Origin: Achromobacter pulmonis
GTDB taxonomy: Bacteria > Pseudomonadota > Gammaproteobacteria > Burkholderiales > Burkholderiaceae_B
Direction: 5' to 3'
Assembly: GCF_002885955.2 (NCBI RefSeq)
Contig: NZ_POQS01000008.1
Span: 299,181-333,334, forward strand
DNA: 34,154 nt
The notes below the pieces were generated by a model. The model searched no databases, had not been told where the DNA came from, and saw only the letters and a program-made list of their open reading frames with translations. The position numbers and the translations under genes are program-made. Of this stretch, positions 7,613-15,208 are shown piece by piece (the stretch's first letter is position 1; each line of letters begins with the position of its first letter).

Positions 7613-7649
7613 AAACCCCTTGAGGAATGCCGCCTTAAGGGTTTTTCTT
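7613..7649 (+). terminator. Terminator-like hairpin at the left end of the island
   Basis: AAACCCCTTGAGG (7613-7625) pairs with CCTTAAGGGTTT (7633-7644), with a bulge, and is followed by TTCTT. It could insulate the integrase promoter from ICE transcription, or be part of the attachment region. Confidence 0.5.
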
Positions 7650-7691
7650 ATCCAGCAGCGTCCATCAAACCTCTATGCGATCTACTGAACA

Positions 7692-7745
7692 ACCGGGTAC
7701 GCTACCGGGTACAGCGAAAACGTACCCACCCCATTAACCGGGTAC
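7692..7745 (+). repeat. ACCGGGTAC repeats upstream of the integrase
   Basis: ACCGGGTAC occurs directly at 7692-7700, 7704-7712 and 7737-7745, with an inverted partial copy (GTACCC) at about 7722-7727. The same motif occurs twice at the other end of the island. This pattern suits arm-type binding sites of the adjacent integrase. Confidence 0.6.
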
Positions 7746-7763
7746 AGCTAGAAAGGAGCAGTC

Positions 7764-9032
7764 ATGCCGCTTACTGACACTGCGTGCCGTACCGCAAAGC
7801 CGAAGGAAAAGCCCTACAAAATGACTGACGGAAATGGGCTCTACCTTGAGGTGAAGCCCAACGGGGTCAAGGCATGGCGCTATAGATTCGAGCTAAGCGA
7901 CGCTGGTGCCAAGAAAGAAAGCGTGTTCGCCATCGGGGATTACGTGATCGCTCCAAAGGGCGAAACGCCTGAGCAGACGGAGGACCGCCGCAAAGGGCGT
8001 CGATTTACTCTTTCGGAAGCCAGAGAAGAGCGCATCAAAGCACGCTCACTGGTCGTACAAGGCATCAATCCAGCCCATCACCGCCAGCAAGAGCGAGTCA
8101 AACGCGACTACGAAAAAACCATCACCTTTGAAGCGGTCGCGAAAGAGTGGTTGGCTCTGAAGGATTGGGAGGACATCACAAAATCCAGGCGACTCAGAAT
8201 GCTGGAGCGAGTTGTCTTTCCAAAGATCGGCAGCCAGCCGATCAAGGCCATCACCCCCGCCCACATTCTTGAGGTGCTCAAAGGAGCAGCCCAGGACAAT
8301 GGGCCGTCCGTTGCCGCTGAGGCAAAGCGAACCATGACTGGCGTGTTCGAATTGGCGATCTCGACGCTGCGCGCCACCAGCGACCCTGTGCATCCGGTTC
8401 GCAAAGCGCTCCCAGCCAACAAGACGCAGCACAAGCGCCCACTATCCACAGATGAAATTGGCCAGCTACTGCACGATGTCGAATCCCACGGCGGGCGCCA
8501 CGAAACGCTCTGCGCGTTCCGCCTTATGTGGCTGACTCTGTGCCGCCCAAGCGAAGCAGTAGAAGCTCAATGGTCGGAATTCGACCTAGAAAAGGCGCTT
8601 TGGAAAATCCCTGCCGAGCGGATGAAAAAGCGCAAGGAGCATACGAATCCCCTGCCCCAGCAAGCGGTAGAAATGCTGCGAGGCCTTCATGCCATTACCG
8701 GAAAATACACCCATGTCTTTCCGCACCGAGACGTACGTACTCGGCCAATGGTTTCCGCATCATTTCGCCAGATGCTTAACGTCTTGGGCTGGGCCGGCAA
8801 GTACAGCCCGCATGCCACGCGCACGACAGGCAGTACCCGACTGAATGAAATGGGCTTCTCAGCTGACTGGGTCGAAAGGCAGCTCGCCCACATCGAACCC
8901 AATGCAGTTCGCCGCACCTACAACCATGCTGAGTACCTAAGTGATCGGGCAGAAATGATGCAGAAATGGGCTGACATGCTGGATGCATGGAAGAAGGCAG
9001 CACTAGCTACATCGAATGCTGCCGCTCAATAA
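7764..9032 (+). CDS. Tyrosine-type site-specific integrase (DUF4102/P4-like)
   Basis: The 422-residue integrase has an N-terminal DUF4102 arm-binding domain (MPLTDTACRTAKPKEKPYKM and GNGLYLEV about residues 1-95), a core-binding domain (about 110-210) and a C-terminal catalytic domain. Candidate catalytic residues are R261 (LCRPSE), H350 and R353 (HATR), H376 (LAHIEP) and the nucleophile Y386 (RRTYNHAEY). The set is complete, so the enzyme is probably active. It would cut and rejoin the attachment sites of the nested island. The start is ATG 7764 with AAAGGAG at 7752-7758. It is placed next to the ACCGGGTAC repeats, as expected for an element-end integrase. An IS1182-family element begins 42 bases after its stop. 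Confidence 0.92.
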   Translation: MPLTDTACRTAKPKEKPYKMTDGNGLYLEVKPNGVKAWRYRFELSDAGAKKESVFAIGDYVIAPKGETPEQTEDRRKGRRFTLSEAREERIKARSLVVQGINPAHHRQQERVKRDYEKTITFEAVAKEWLALKDWEDITKSRRLRMLERVVFPKIGSQPIKAITPAHILEVLKGAAQDNGPSVAAEAKRTMTGVFELAISTLRATSDPVHPVRKALPANKTQHKRPLSTDEIGQLLHDVESHGGRHETLCAFRLMWLTLCRPSEAVEAQWSEFDLEKALWKIPAERMKKRKEHTNPLPQQAVEMLRGLHAITGKYTHVFPHRDVRTRPMVSASFRQMLNVLGWAGKYSPHATRTTGSTRLNEMGFSADWVERQLAHIEPNAVRRTYNHAEYLSDRAEMMQKWADMLDAWKKAALATSNAAAQ

Positions 9033-9074
9033 TGACAGACGGAACAAGTACGTTTTAGACGACTGCTTCCGGCC

Positions 9075-10681
9075 GATTCTGTTGAAAAAGTAGGTTTAGC
9101 GGCAGCAAGGCGGTCGGATGTACCTGCTGTCGAAGTGGCTGCAAGCCACTTCAAGTTACCTTTCGGCGTTTCACTGAGCGTCCTTGCTCAGGTTTGAGGG
9201 TTAATTCGAGGGTTTCTGCTCGCCACAGGCGTATCTATCCCGTGAGCGGTGGCCCTTGAGGCAAAAGCTTGGCCATGCGGCGCAGGTTCTGCACCATCGC
9301 AGCCATGGTGAATTCGTCAGTGGCGCCTGTCAGGCCACGCAGTCGTAAACGGTCGAGTTTCATGATCCGTTTAAGATGGGCGAAAAGCATCTCCACCTTC
9401 TTCCGTTCGCAACGTGAGACGAGGTATTCCGGTGTCTTGGCGATGCGTCGAGCCACATCGCGGGCAGCCTCATGGATGCTGCGAACGATCTTCCGATTCG
9501 GTGTGTTGGGGCAGCATTTCGCTTTCAACGGACAGGTGACGCAGTCGGTTTGGCTGGAGCGGTAGATGATGGTGTTGGCCTTGGTTACCCGCGATCTTTT
9601 CTGGGTGAAGGCGCGCCATTCACTGCGTAGCGGTTTGCCGGTTGGGCAGCGATATTCATTGGCTTCCTGATTCCAGTGGAAGTCGTTACTGGAGAGACTG
9701 TCGTCCTTGCGCTCAGTCTTGTCCCACACCGGCACATGCGGCTCGATGTCCTTCTCTTCGACCATCCAGGCCAGCATCGGGGCAGTGCCATAGGCGGTGT
9801 CGCCGATGAGGCGTTCCGGTGTGAGGTCGAACTGCGCTTCGACACGCTCGACCATCGTCCTGGTCGAGTCGACTTCGGCGGTACGGTGCGCCGGGGTCGC
9901 TTCCACATCCATGATCACACCGTGCTCAGTGTCGATCAGGTAATTTGTGGAGTAGGCAAAGAAGGCCGGGCCGCCTGGTGCTGCTGTCCAACGGGACTGA
10001 GGATCGGTGAGCGAAATCTTCTTGGGAAGAGCCTCAGCCAACGCATCTTCATCAAGTGCTTCGAGGTACTCGCGCACGGCGCGGCTGCTGAGCTTTGGAT
10101 CGCTCCAATCGACTTCATCTCCCACCACCCCACGTTGGCGGCTAGCATCGGCCTTGATGATGCTGGCGTCCACAGCGAAGCCTTCGCCTTTGACCAGGCC
10201 AGCCGCCATGCAGCGGCGCAGCACCTCATTGAACAACCAGCGGAACAGGCCACTGTCACGAAAACGGCCGTGCCGGTTCTTCGAGAAGGTCGAGTGATTG
10301 GGTACTTCGTCTTCCAGACCCAGCCGGCAGAACCAGCGATAGCCAAGGTTCAGGTGCACCTCTTCGCACAATCGACGCTCGGAACGAATGCCATAGCAGT
10401 AGCCGACGACGAGCATACGCACCATCAATTCCGGGTCAATCGAGGGACGCCCGATGGGGCTATAGAAATCCGCCAGATAGGCGCGCAGATCACTGAGATC
10501 CAGGCACTGGTCGATGCTGCGCAGGAGATGTTGGGCCGGGACGTGATCTTCGAGATTGAACGAGTAGAACAGGCGCTGCTGTCCTCCCGGTAACTGTCCC
10601 ATCATGCTGTTCGCCTCCACGCCCGCTGACAAAGCAATTTTGCCAACGGCATGGGGAGGTCGCTACTTTTTCAACAGAATC
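9075..10681 (-). mobile_element. IS1182-family insertion sequence
   Basis: GATTCTGTTGAAAAAGTAG at 9075-9093 is repeated as an exact reverse complement at 10663-10681, giving perfect 19-bp terminal inverted repeats around one full-length transposase gene. I see no target duplication. Joining the flanks would give CGGCC-GACCC. It lies just downstream of the island integrase. Confidence 0.9.
9235..10605 (-). CDS. IS1182-family transposase
   Basis: The 456-residue DDE transposase begins MMGQLPGGQQRLFYSFNLED. It contains the IS1182-type N-terminal domain (residues ~1-115, with DPELMVRMLVVGYCYGIRSE and PNHSTFSKNR), the catalytic region (VDASIIKADASRQ; LIGDTAYGT) and a C-terminal DDE_Tnp_1-like part with a cysteine cluster (CVTCPLKAKCCPN) and the final ERKKVEMLFAHLKRI, which carries the last acidic residue. 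It appears intact. I chose ATG 10605 because GGAGG lies 8 bases upstream; a TTG at 10632 would add nine residues. It mobilises only its own IS. Confidence 0.92.
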   Translation of the reverse strand: MMGQLPGGQQRLFYSFNLEDHVPAQHLLRSIDQCLDLSDLRAYLADFYSPIGRPSIDPELMVRMLVVGYCYGIRSERRLCEEVHLNLGYRWFCRLGLEDEVPNHSTFSKNRHGRFRDSGLFRWLFNEVLRRCMAAGLVKGEGFAVDASIIKADASRQRGVVGDEVDWSDPKLSSRAVREYLEALDEDALAEALPKKISLTDPQSRWTAAPGGPAFFAYSTNYLIDTEHGVIMDVEATPAHRTAEVDSTRTMVERVEAQFDLTPERLIGDTAYGTAPMLAWMVEEKDIEPHVPVWDKTERKDDSLSSNDFHWNQEANEYRCPTGKPLRSEWRAFTQKRSRVTKANTIIYRSSQTDCVTCPLKAKCCPNTPNRKIVRSIHEAARDVARRIAKTPEYLVSRCERKKVEMLFAHLKRIMKLDRLRLRGLTGATDEFTMAAMVQNLRRMAKLLPQGPPLTG

Positions 10682-10832
10682 GACCCAAAGCTGCCGCTCG
10701 CCCGGGCGAACAATCGGCCAAAAGCGGTCATCAGGTGCTCACGAATGCAGGGCTGATTGATTTTATGCAACTGGCCACTAAACTTGGGACTAGCCCACCA
10801 TGAGGTAGAGATTCAAAACTGAGTGAAGCTAA

Positions 10833-12028
10833 GGAAGGTCTGAAGAACTCGATTTCAAACATCCAAAAATCGACCTCATGACCAAAGTATTCAAAAATGG
10901 TTAAAAACTGCTCAAATCATCGCCACTTTCGGGTTGTTTGCACCCCGATCAGGCCCGTTTTCGGGCCTGTTGGCGCTTTTTGGGCGCACTTACCCTGCCA
11001 CCGCCGTCAACGGGCGGCGTGCCATCCAGATATTGGACAGCGTAAACAACATTTTCAAATGCGCAGTGTTCTTGGCCAGTCCACGGAATCTGACTTTACG
11101 AAACCCGAATTGGCATTTGATGACACGAAACGGATGCTCAACCTTGGCTCGAAGACTGGATTTGGCCCGCTCAATGTTTTGCGTCAAACGATCAATTGCG
11201 CTGTTACCCAAGGCGCGCCGTTTGCCGGGGCGCATGGCAATGTGCCAGGTTACGTCACGCCCTTGGTGCTCGGGTCGTTTGTCTACGCCTTGATAACCGG
11301 CATCGCCAAAAGCCAACGTTTCTTCACCATGCAGCAACGCAGCCGCCTGAGTAACATCATGCTCATTGGCAGCGGTGCCCACCACCGTGTGGACCAGCCC
11401 GCTGTGAAGATCAACCCCAATGTGGGCCTTCATCCCAAAGTGCCACTGGTTTCCCTTTTTGGTCTGATGCATCTCGGGGTCCCGCGTGCCGCTGGCGTTC
11501 TTGGTCGAGCTGGGTGCATCGATAATTGTGGCGTCCACAATGGTGCCTTTGCGCACCTGAATGCCTTGATCCTGCAACAGCAGGTTGACCGCCTCAAGCG
11601 CTTGGTCGGCAATGTTGTGCTGCTCGAGCAGATGACGGAAGTTCAAAATGGTGGTCTCGTCCGGCACACGACCTCCAGGCAGTTTGGCAAACTGGCGCAT
11701 CGAAAAGCTGTCGTACAGCGTCTCTTCCATGGCCGGGTCCGACAGCGAAAACCACAGTTGCATGAAGTAGATGCGCAGCATCGTTTCCAGCGGATACGGT
11801 GGACGACCGATGCCCGGTTTGGGGTAATGCGGATCGACCAGATCGGCAAAGAGCTTCCACGGCACCGCACGCTCCATCTTGGCCAGAAACTTCTCACGGC
11901 GCGTTTTCTTGCGTTTGCCAACGTACTCGGCTTCGGAAAAACTCAACTGGCTCATCGGGTTCACTCGGATCGGACTGTTTTCAATAACTTATATTCTGAC
12001 AGGTTCGTTGGACTTGTTCAGAGGTTCC
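10833..12028 (-). mobile_element. IS5-family insertion sequence, copy 1 (with CTAA target duplication)
   Basis: The left end GGAAGGTCTGAAGAACTC (from 10833) and the reverse complement of the right end GGAACCTCTGAACAAGTCC (to 12028) form imperfect terminal repeats. CTAA flanks both sides (10829-10832 and 12029-12032), the 4-bp duplication typical of IS5-group elements. This fixes the ends and shows a simple, undisturbed insertion. Confidence 0.9.
10990..11955 (-). CDS. IS5-family transposase (copy 1)
   Basis: The 321-residue transposase begins MSQLSFSEAEYVGKRKKTRR and has an N-terminal DUF772-like helical domain (DPAMEETLYDSFSMRQFA; DETTILNFRHLLEQH). The DDE motifs are VDATIIDAPSSTKN, FGDAGYQG and KVEHPFRVIK. 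Length and motifs match intact IS5 transposases. A GTG at 11964 would add three residues. Neither start has a clear RBS, which is common for transposases. The protein is related to, but clearly different from, the other IS5-type transposase at 20561, so these are separate ISs and not two copies of one. Confidence 0.92.
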   Translation of the reverse strand: MSQLSFSEAEYVGKRKKTRREKFLAKMERAVPWKLFADLVDPHYPKPGIGRPPYPLETMLRIYFMQLWFSLSDPAMEETLYDSFSMRQFAKLPGGRVPDETTILNFRHLLEQHNIADQALEAVNLLLQDQGIQVRKGTIVDATIIDAPSSTKNASGTRDPEMHQTKKGNQWHFGMKAHIGVDLHSGLVHTVVGTAANEHDVTQAAALLHGEETLAFGDAGYQGVDKRPEHQGRDVTWHIAMRPGKRRALGNSAIDRLTQNIERAKSSLRAKVEHPFRVIKCQFGFRKVRFRGLAKNTAHLKMLFTLSNIWMARRPLTAVAG

Positions 12029-12032
12029 CTAA

Positions 12033-12396
12033 TTGCTTAACTGCCGTCGCGCTCCGATGTAGTGCACGCTGGAAACTCATTGATATATTACCTCACCGTA
12101 GTTAGCAACGAGCATCGCAGATTCATAGACAGTAATGCTGAGCTGCAGGCGCAGGTGTCGTGAAGACGCACGTACTCAATATCGATGCAATGTTGCTGCT
12201 ACAAAAATGCAGTGGCAAGGCAGATCCAGTTGCGACCAAGCTGGTGCTGTTTGTAGCTCTTGCGCGAGTTTGCGTGCGCCAGGCAGTTTCGCTACATACC
12301 ATGCCCTTTCGAGAGGCGCCGCCGACAGTCCTCAATTACGTTGAACACTCTATCCAGTTCGAGACGTGCCAGGCGGCAGGTAAGAACTCCGCTCCC
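12033..12396. other. Stretch without a recognised gene
   Basis: Between the IS5 copy and the end of the TetR gene I see no convincing coding region. Short ORFs on both strands have unnatural composition and no RBS. It may be the downstream flank of the regulator genes or a remnant of an older insertion. Confidence 0.5.
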
Positions 12397-13038
12397 TCAT
12401 GTGTTCGGGCAATTTCCTGATGCCACAGACACTTTTAACAAATGCTCAGGTGGCGACTTGATCAGACAGAGCAGTGATTCGAGCACGGAACGTATTAGCG
12501 ACTCTTTGTTCTCTGGCTGTTGCAGGCACTCATATAAAAGACCGCTGATAGCGCTCTGAAATAGCGCCTCGACCATTTCAAGATTTATGTCTGGAGAAAT
12601 TTCGCCATTTCTAGAAGCGGACTCGAGGATGGCCGCAATTTGCCGCATGAACTGCTTGCGCAGCCGCGTTAAGCCGTCCCGAATGATTCCGCATTCGCCT
12701 GTAGGACCTTGAAGGAACATGATGCTCGAGAGCTTTCGAGCCGTGTCGTCGCCAACCGTATTCAGCAGAACGCGCGCAAGCCACGTCCATGCGTTATCAA
12801 GGCAGGCATTGCGAGGCACCGTCTGTCGAAGCGGAATCGATAACTCGTCGAACAGCGCGTTCAAGATGGCGTGCTTGTCCTTGAAATGCCAATAGACCGC
12901 ACCGCGTGTGACGCCCGCCATCTTGGCCACCGTCGCCAACGCGGCGTTATCGACCCCCTCATCCCAGAACACTTCATTGGCAGCCATGAGAATCTTGCGT
13001 CGGGTCAGCTCCGCTTCAGCGGCGGTTCGTCTGGCCAT
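12397..13038 (-). CDS. TetR/AcrR-family regulator (SrpR/TtgW-like)
   Basis: The 213-residue protein opens MARRTAAEAELTRRKILMAA. Its DNA-binding helix-turn-helix lies at about residues 34-53 (LATVAKMAGVTRGAVYWHF), the signature of AcrR-type efflux regulators. The remaining ~150 residues are the helical ligand/dimer domain. The gene starts 11 bases after the IclR gene ends on the same strand, so both are one transcript divergent from the pump. In Pseudomonas, SrpR (TetR) and SrpS (IclR), or TtgW and TtgV, have this order beside srpABC or ttgGHI. By analogy it may act as an antirepressor or co-regulator; that is inference. It looks full length, unlike some ttgW copies. Confidence 0.85.
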   Translation of the reverse strand: MARRTAAEAELTRRKILMAANEVFWDEGVDNAALATVAKMAGVTRGAVYWHFKDKHAILNALFDELSIPLRQTVPRNACLDNAWTWLARVLLNTVGDDTARKLSSIMFLQGPTGECGIIRDGLTRLRKQFMRQIAAILESASRNGEISPDINLEMVEALFQSAISGLLYECLQQPENKESLIRSVLESLLCLIKSPPEHLLKVSVASGNCPNT

Positions 13039-13049
13039 GCTTTCGCCTC

Positions 13050-13835
13050 TCAGGATGTATGCGTGGCGCGCCGACCGATCGCCCGCTCGACGCTCTGCTG
13101 GCAGCGGTGCAGCGCCTGTTGAAATGGCTCACGACGAGTCACTAGCCGCGCTGTCGGTCCGACGATTGCGATCGAGTACCGGCCCAAATAGGTTTCCAGC
13201 GTGATCGCAAACGAGCTGAGTCCTTCAATCAGCTCGCCATGCTCTTCGGCAACGGCGCCCTCAGCGATCTGGCCGAGCTGCTTAAGCAGCGTAATCCGGT
13301 CAGGCGTGCATGGAGTCACGATCGGCAGCGGGTCGGGCAGCATCTGTTGCAGCCACTCATCGGCCAGGACCGCCAGCAGCGCCTTGCCGCTCGCGGTCGC
13401 GTAGGCCGGCGCCTTGATACCAATGGGAAACACGACACGTAGCTCACGCTCGGCCACGACGCGGTCGACCACGTAGGCTTTCGCGCCGACCAGCGTGCTG
13501 ACGCAAACCGACTCGCCCAACTGCTCGCAGAGCTCGAGCATGTAGGGCTTGAGCAACGTGATGATGTCCGTCTGGGTCTGGCTGATCAGCTGCCCGAGTG
13601 CCGGCCCCAGGCGGAAGCCGCCACTGGGGCCAAGGGTCTCGACCAGGTACTCGGCCTCCAGCGCGGTGATGATGCGCTGCACCGTGGAGCGGGGCAGGTC
13701 GACGATCTGCGCGATAGCAGCCAGGCTCAGTCCCTTGGGGTTGTCGCGCAGGGCCCGCATGATCGCTCCTGCGCGGGCGATTACCTGAATACCGTTGTGC
13801 CGGCCGGCTTCAGCGGCCTGGTCTGTCTGTGTCAT
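13050..13835 (-). CDS. IclR-family repressor of the RND pump (TtgV/SrpS-like)
   Basis: The 261-residue protein has a winged helix-turn-helix at about residues 18-80 (GLSLAAIAQIVDLPRSTVQR at 35-54), followed by an IclR effector domain (about 85-250). Blocks such as GGFRLGPALGQLI and ERELRVVFPIGI match my memory of TtgV, SrpS and TtgT, which bind solvents or other aromatics and release pump operators. The start is ATG 13835, with GAGGA upstream on the minus strand. The gene is divergent from the adaptor gene across a 210-bp region and is followed by the TetR gene. That layout supports a role as the main repressor of the pump. Which named orthologue it is needs a phylogeny. Confidence 0.88.
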   Translation of the reverse strand: MTQTDQAAEAGRHNGIQVIARAGAIMRALRDNPKGLSLAAIAQIVDLPRSTVQRIITALEAEYLVETLGPSGGFRLGPALGQLISQTQTDIITLLKPYMLELCEQLGESVCVSTLVGAKAYVVDRVVAERELRVVFPIGIKAPAYATASGKALLAVLADEWLQQMLPDPLPIVTPCTPDRITLLKQLGQIAEGAVAEEHGELIEGLSSFAITLETYLGRYSIAIVGPTARLVTRREPFQQALHRCQQSVERAIGRRATHTS

Positions 13836-14045
13836 AGCATCCTCTTATGTACTACGCCCACTTGGGTTGCGGGGATTTTCCAGCAGCTTCGCAAGAGTGA
13901 ACAGGCATTCTTCAACGTCGCGGACCGGAGTTGCCAGTTCCTTGTTCAGGCCTGTTACATATTCCGAGTTGTCTCTACTGAACTGCATAGTGATACACTG
14001 AATCGCTATATGGTACAGCCTTTGTGCATTTGAGGGAGACAACAG
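13836..14045. promoter_or_regulatory. Divergent promoter/operator region between regulator and efflux operon
   Basis: This 210-bp region separates the IclR gene (leftward) from the pump operon (rightward) and must hold both promoters. ATAGTGAT (13987-13994) and ATCGCTAT (14002-14009) form an inverted repeat with one mismatch and a 7-bp spacer, ending 36 bases before the pump start. It is a candidate operator. GAGGGAG at 14032-14038 is the RBS of the adaptor gene. I could not place the -35 and -10 boxes with confidence. Confidence 0.6.
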
Positions 14046-15194
14046 GTGAATCACCGAAAAGCTAAATCGCGCGCATGGCATTCCGTTCCGCTGGCGGCAC
14101 TGTTGCTGGCCGGCTGCGTGGAGTCGGACAAGACGCAAACCGCGGCGCCGCCGCCGGAAGTGGGGGTCTATCAGGTCGAGGCACAGGCGTTGACACTGAC
14201 CACCAAACTGCCGGGACGTACCGCCTCGTACCGTGTCGCCGAGGTGCGGCCGCAGGTCAACGGCATCGTTCAGAAACGTTTGTTCACCGAGGGCACGGAG
14301 GTCGAGCAGGGCCAGCAGCTGTACCAGATCGACGCACGCACCTATGAGGCACGCCTGGCCCGCGCCAAGGCCAACCTGGTCACGGCGGAAAACCTGGCCA
14401 AGCGCTATGAGCGCCTGGTCAAGACCAATGCCGTCAGCCGCCAGCAGTACGACGACGCCATGGCCGCCTGGAAACAGGCCCAGGCCGAAGTACAGGTAGC
14501 CAGCATCGACGTGCAGTACACCAAGGTGCTGTCGCCGATTTCCGGCCGCATCGGTCGCTCGCGGGTCACCGAGGGCGCACTGGTGACCAACGGCCAGGCG
14601 CAGGAAATGGCCACGGTGCAGCAGCTCGACCCCATTTACGTGGACGTGACCCAGCCCATTACCAAGCTGCTCGAACTGCAGCGAGCCCTGGAAACAGGGC
14701 GCCTTCAACGCGCCGGCGAAGACCAGGCGCAGGTCAGCCTGACCCTGGATGACGGCAGCGCTTATCCGCTGACCGGCACGCTGAAATTCTCCGAAGTCAG
14801 CGTCGACCCCACCACTGGCTCGGTCACCCTGCGCGCCGAATTCCCCAACCCAGACCGCAAGCTACTGCCCGGCATGTTCGTCCAGGCCCTGCTGCAGGAA
14901 GGCGTTCAGCAAAACGCCATTCTGGTGCCGCAACAAGCGGTGAGCCGCGATGCCCGCGGCGTACCCAGTGTCTGGGTGGTCAAGCAGGACAACAGCGTCG
15001 AGCGACGCGAAGTCGAGACCCTGCGCACCGTCGGCAATGCCTGGCTGATCGGCAAGGGCGTCGCCGACGGCGAACGCGTGATCACCGAAGGCACCCAGCA
15101 CGCCCGTAGTGGCGTCACGGTCAAGCCGGTGGAGGCCAGCAACGTTCAGCTGGTTGCCGAATTTGGCGAGCCCACCGCCGCCGCGGCCAACTGA
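14046..15194 (+). CDS. RND efflux periplasmic adaptor lipoprotein (TtgG/SrpA/TtgD-like)
   Basis: The 382-residue membrane-fusion protein has a lipoprotein signal with lipobox LAGC (Cys24), so it is anchored in the inner membrane facing the periplasm. It then shows a lipoyl/hairpin region (PQVNGIVQKRLFTEGTEVEQ; a coiled hairpin about residues 95-165; SPISGRIGRSRVTEGALV) and a beta-barrel part (about 200-300). It links the RND transporter to the outer-membrane channel. The start is GTG 14046, placed 7 bases after GGGAG; no ATG in this frame fits. It is the first gene of the operon, 14 bases before the transporter gene. Relatives are TtgA/TtgD/TtgG, SrpA, TbtA and MexA; the adjacent regulators favour the TtgG/SrpA group. 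Confidence 0.93.
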   Translation: MNHRKAKSRAWHSVPLAALLLAGCVESDKTQTAAPPPEVGVYQVEAQALTLTTKLPGRTASYRVAEVRPQVNGIVQKRLFTEGTEVEQGQQLYQIDARTYEARLARAKANLVTAENLAKRYERLVKTNAVSRQQYDDAMAAWKQAQAEVQVASIDVQYTKVLSPISGRIGRSRVTEGALVTNGQAQEMATVQQLDPIYVDVTQPITKLLELQRALETGRLQRAGEDQAQVSLTLDDGSAYPLTGTLKFSEVSVDPTTGSVTLRAEFPNPDRKLLPGMFVQALLQEGVQQNAILVPQQAVSRDARGVPSVWVVKQDNSVERREVETLRTVGNAWLIGKGVADGERVITEGTQHARSGVTVKPVEASNVQLVAEFGEPTAAAAN

Positions 15195-15208
15195 GGAGCT
15201 AGACGTCC

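Noticed and set aside
12160..12420. A small plus-strand ORF (86 codons) between the IS5 copy and the TetR gene
   Set aside because: There is no RBS and no similarity I recognise; it overlaps the end of the TetR gene on the opposite strand.
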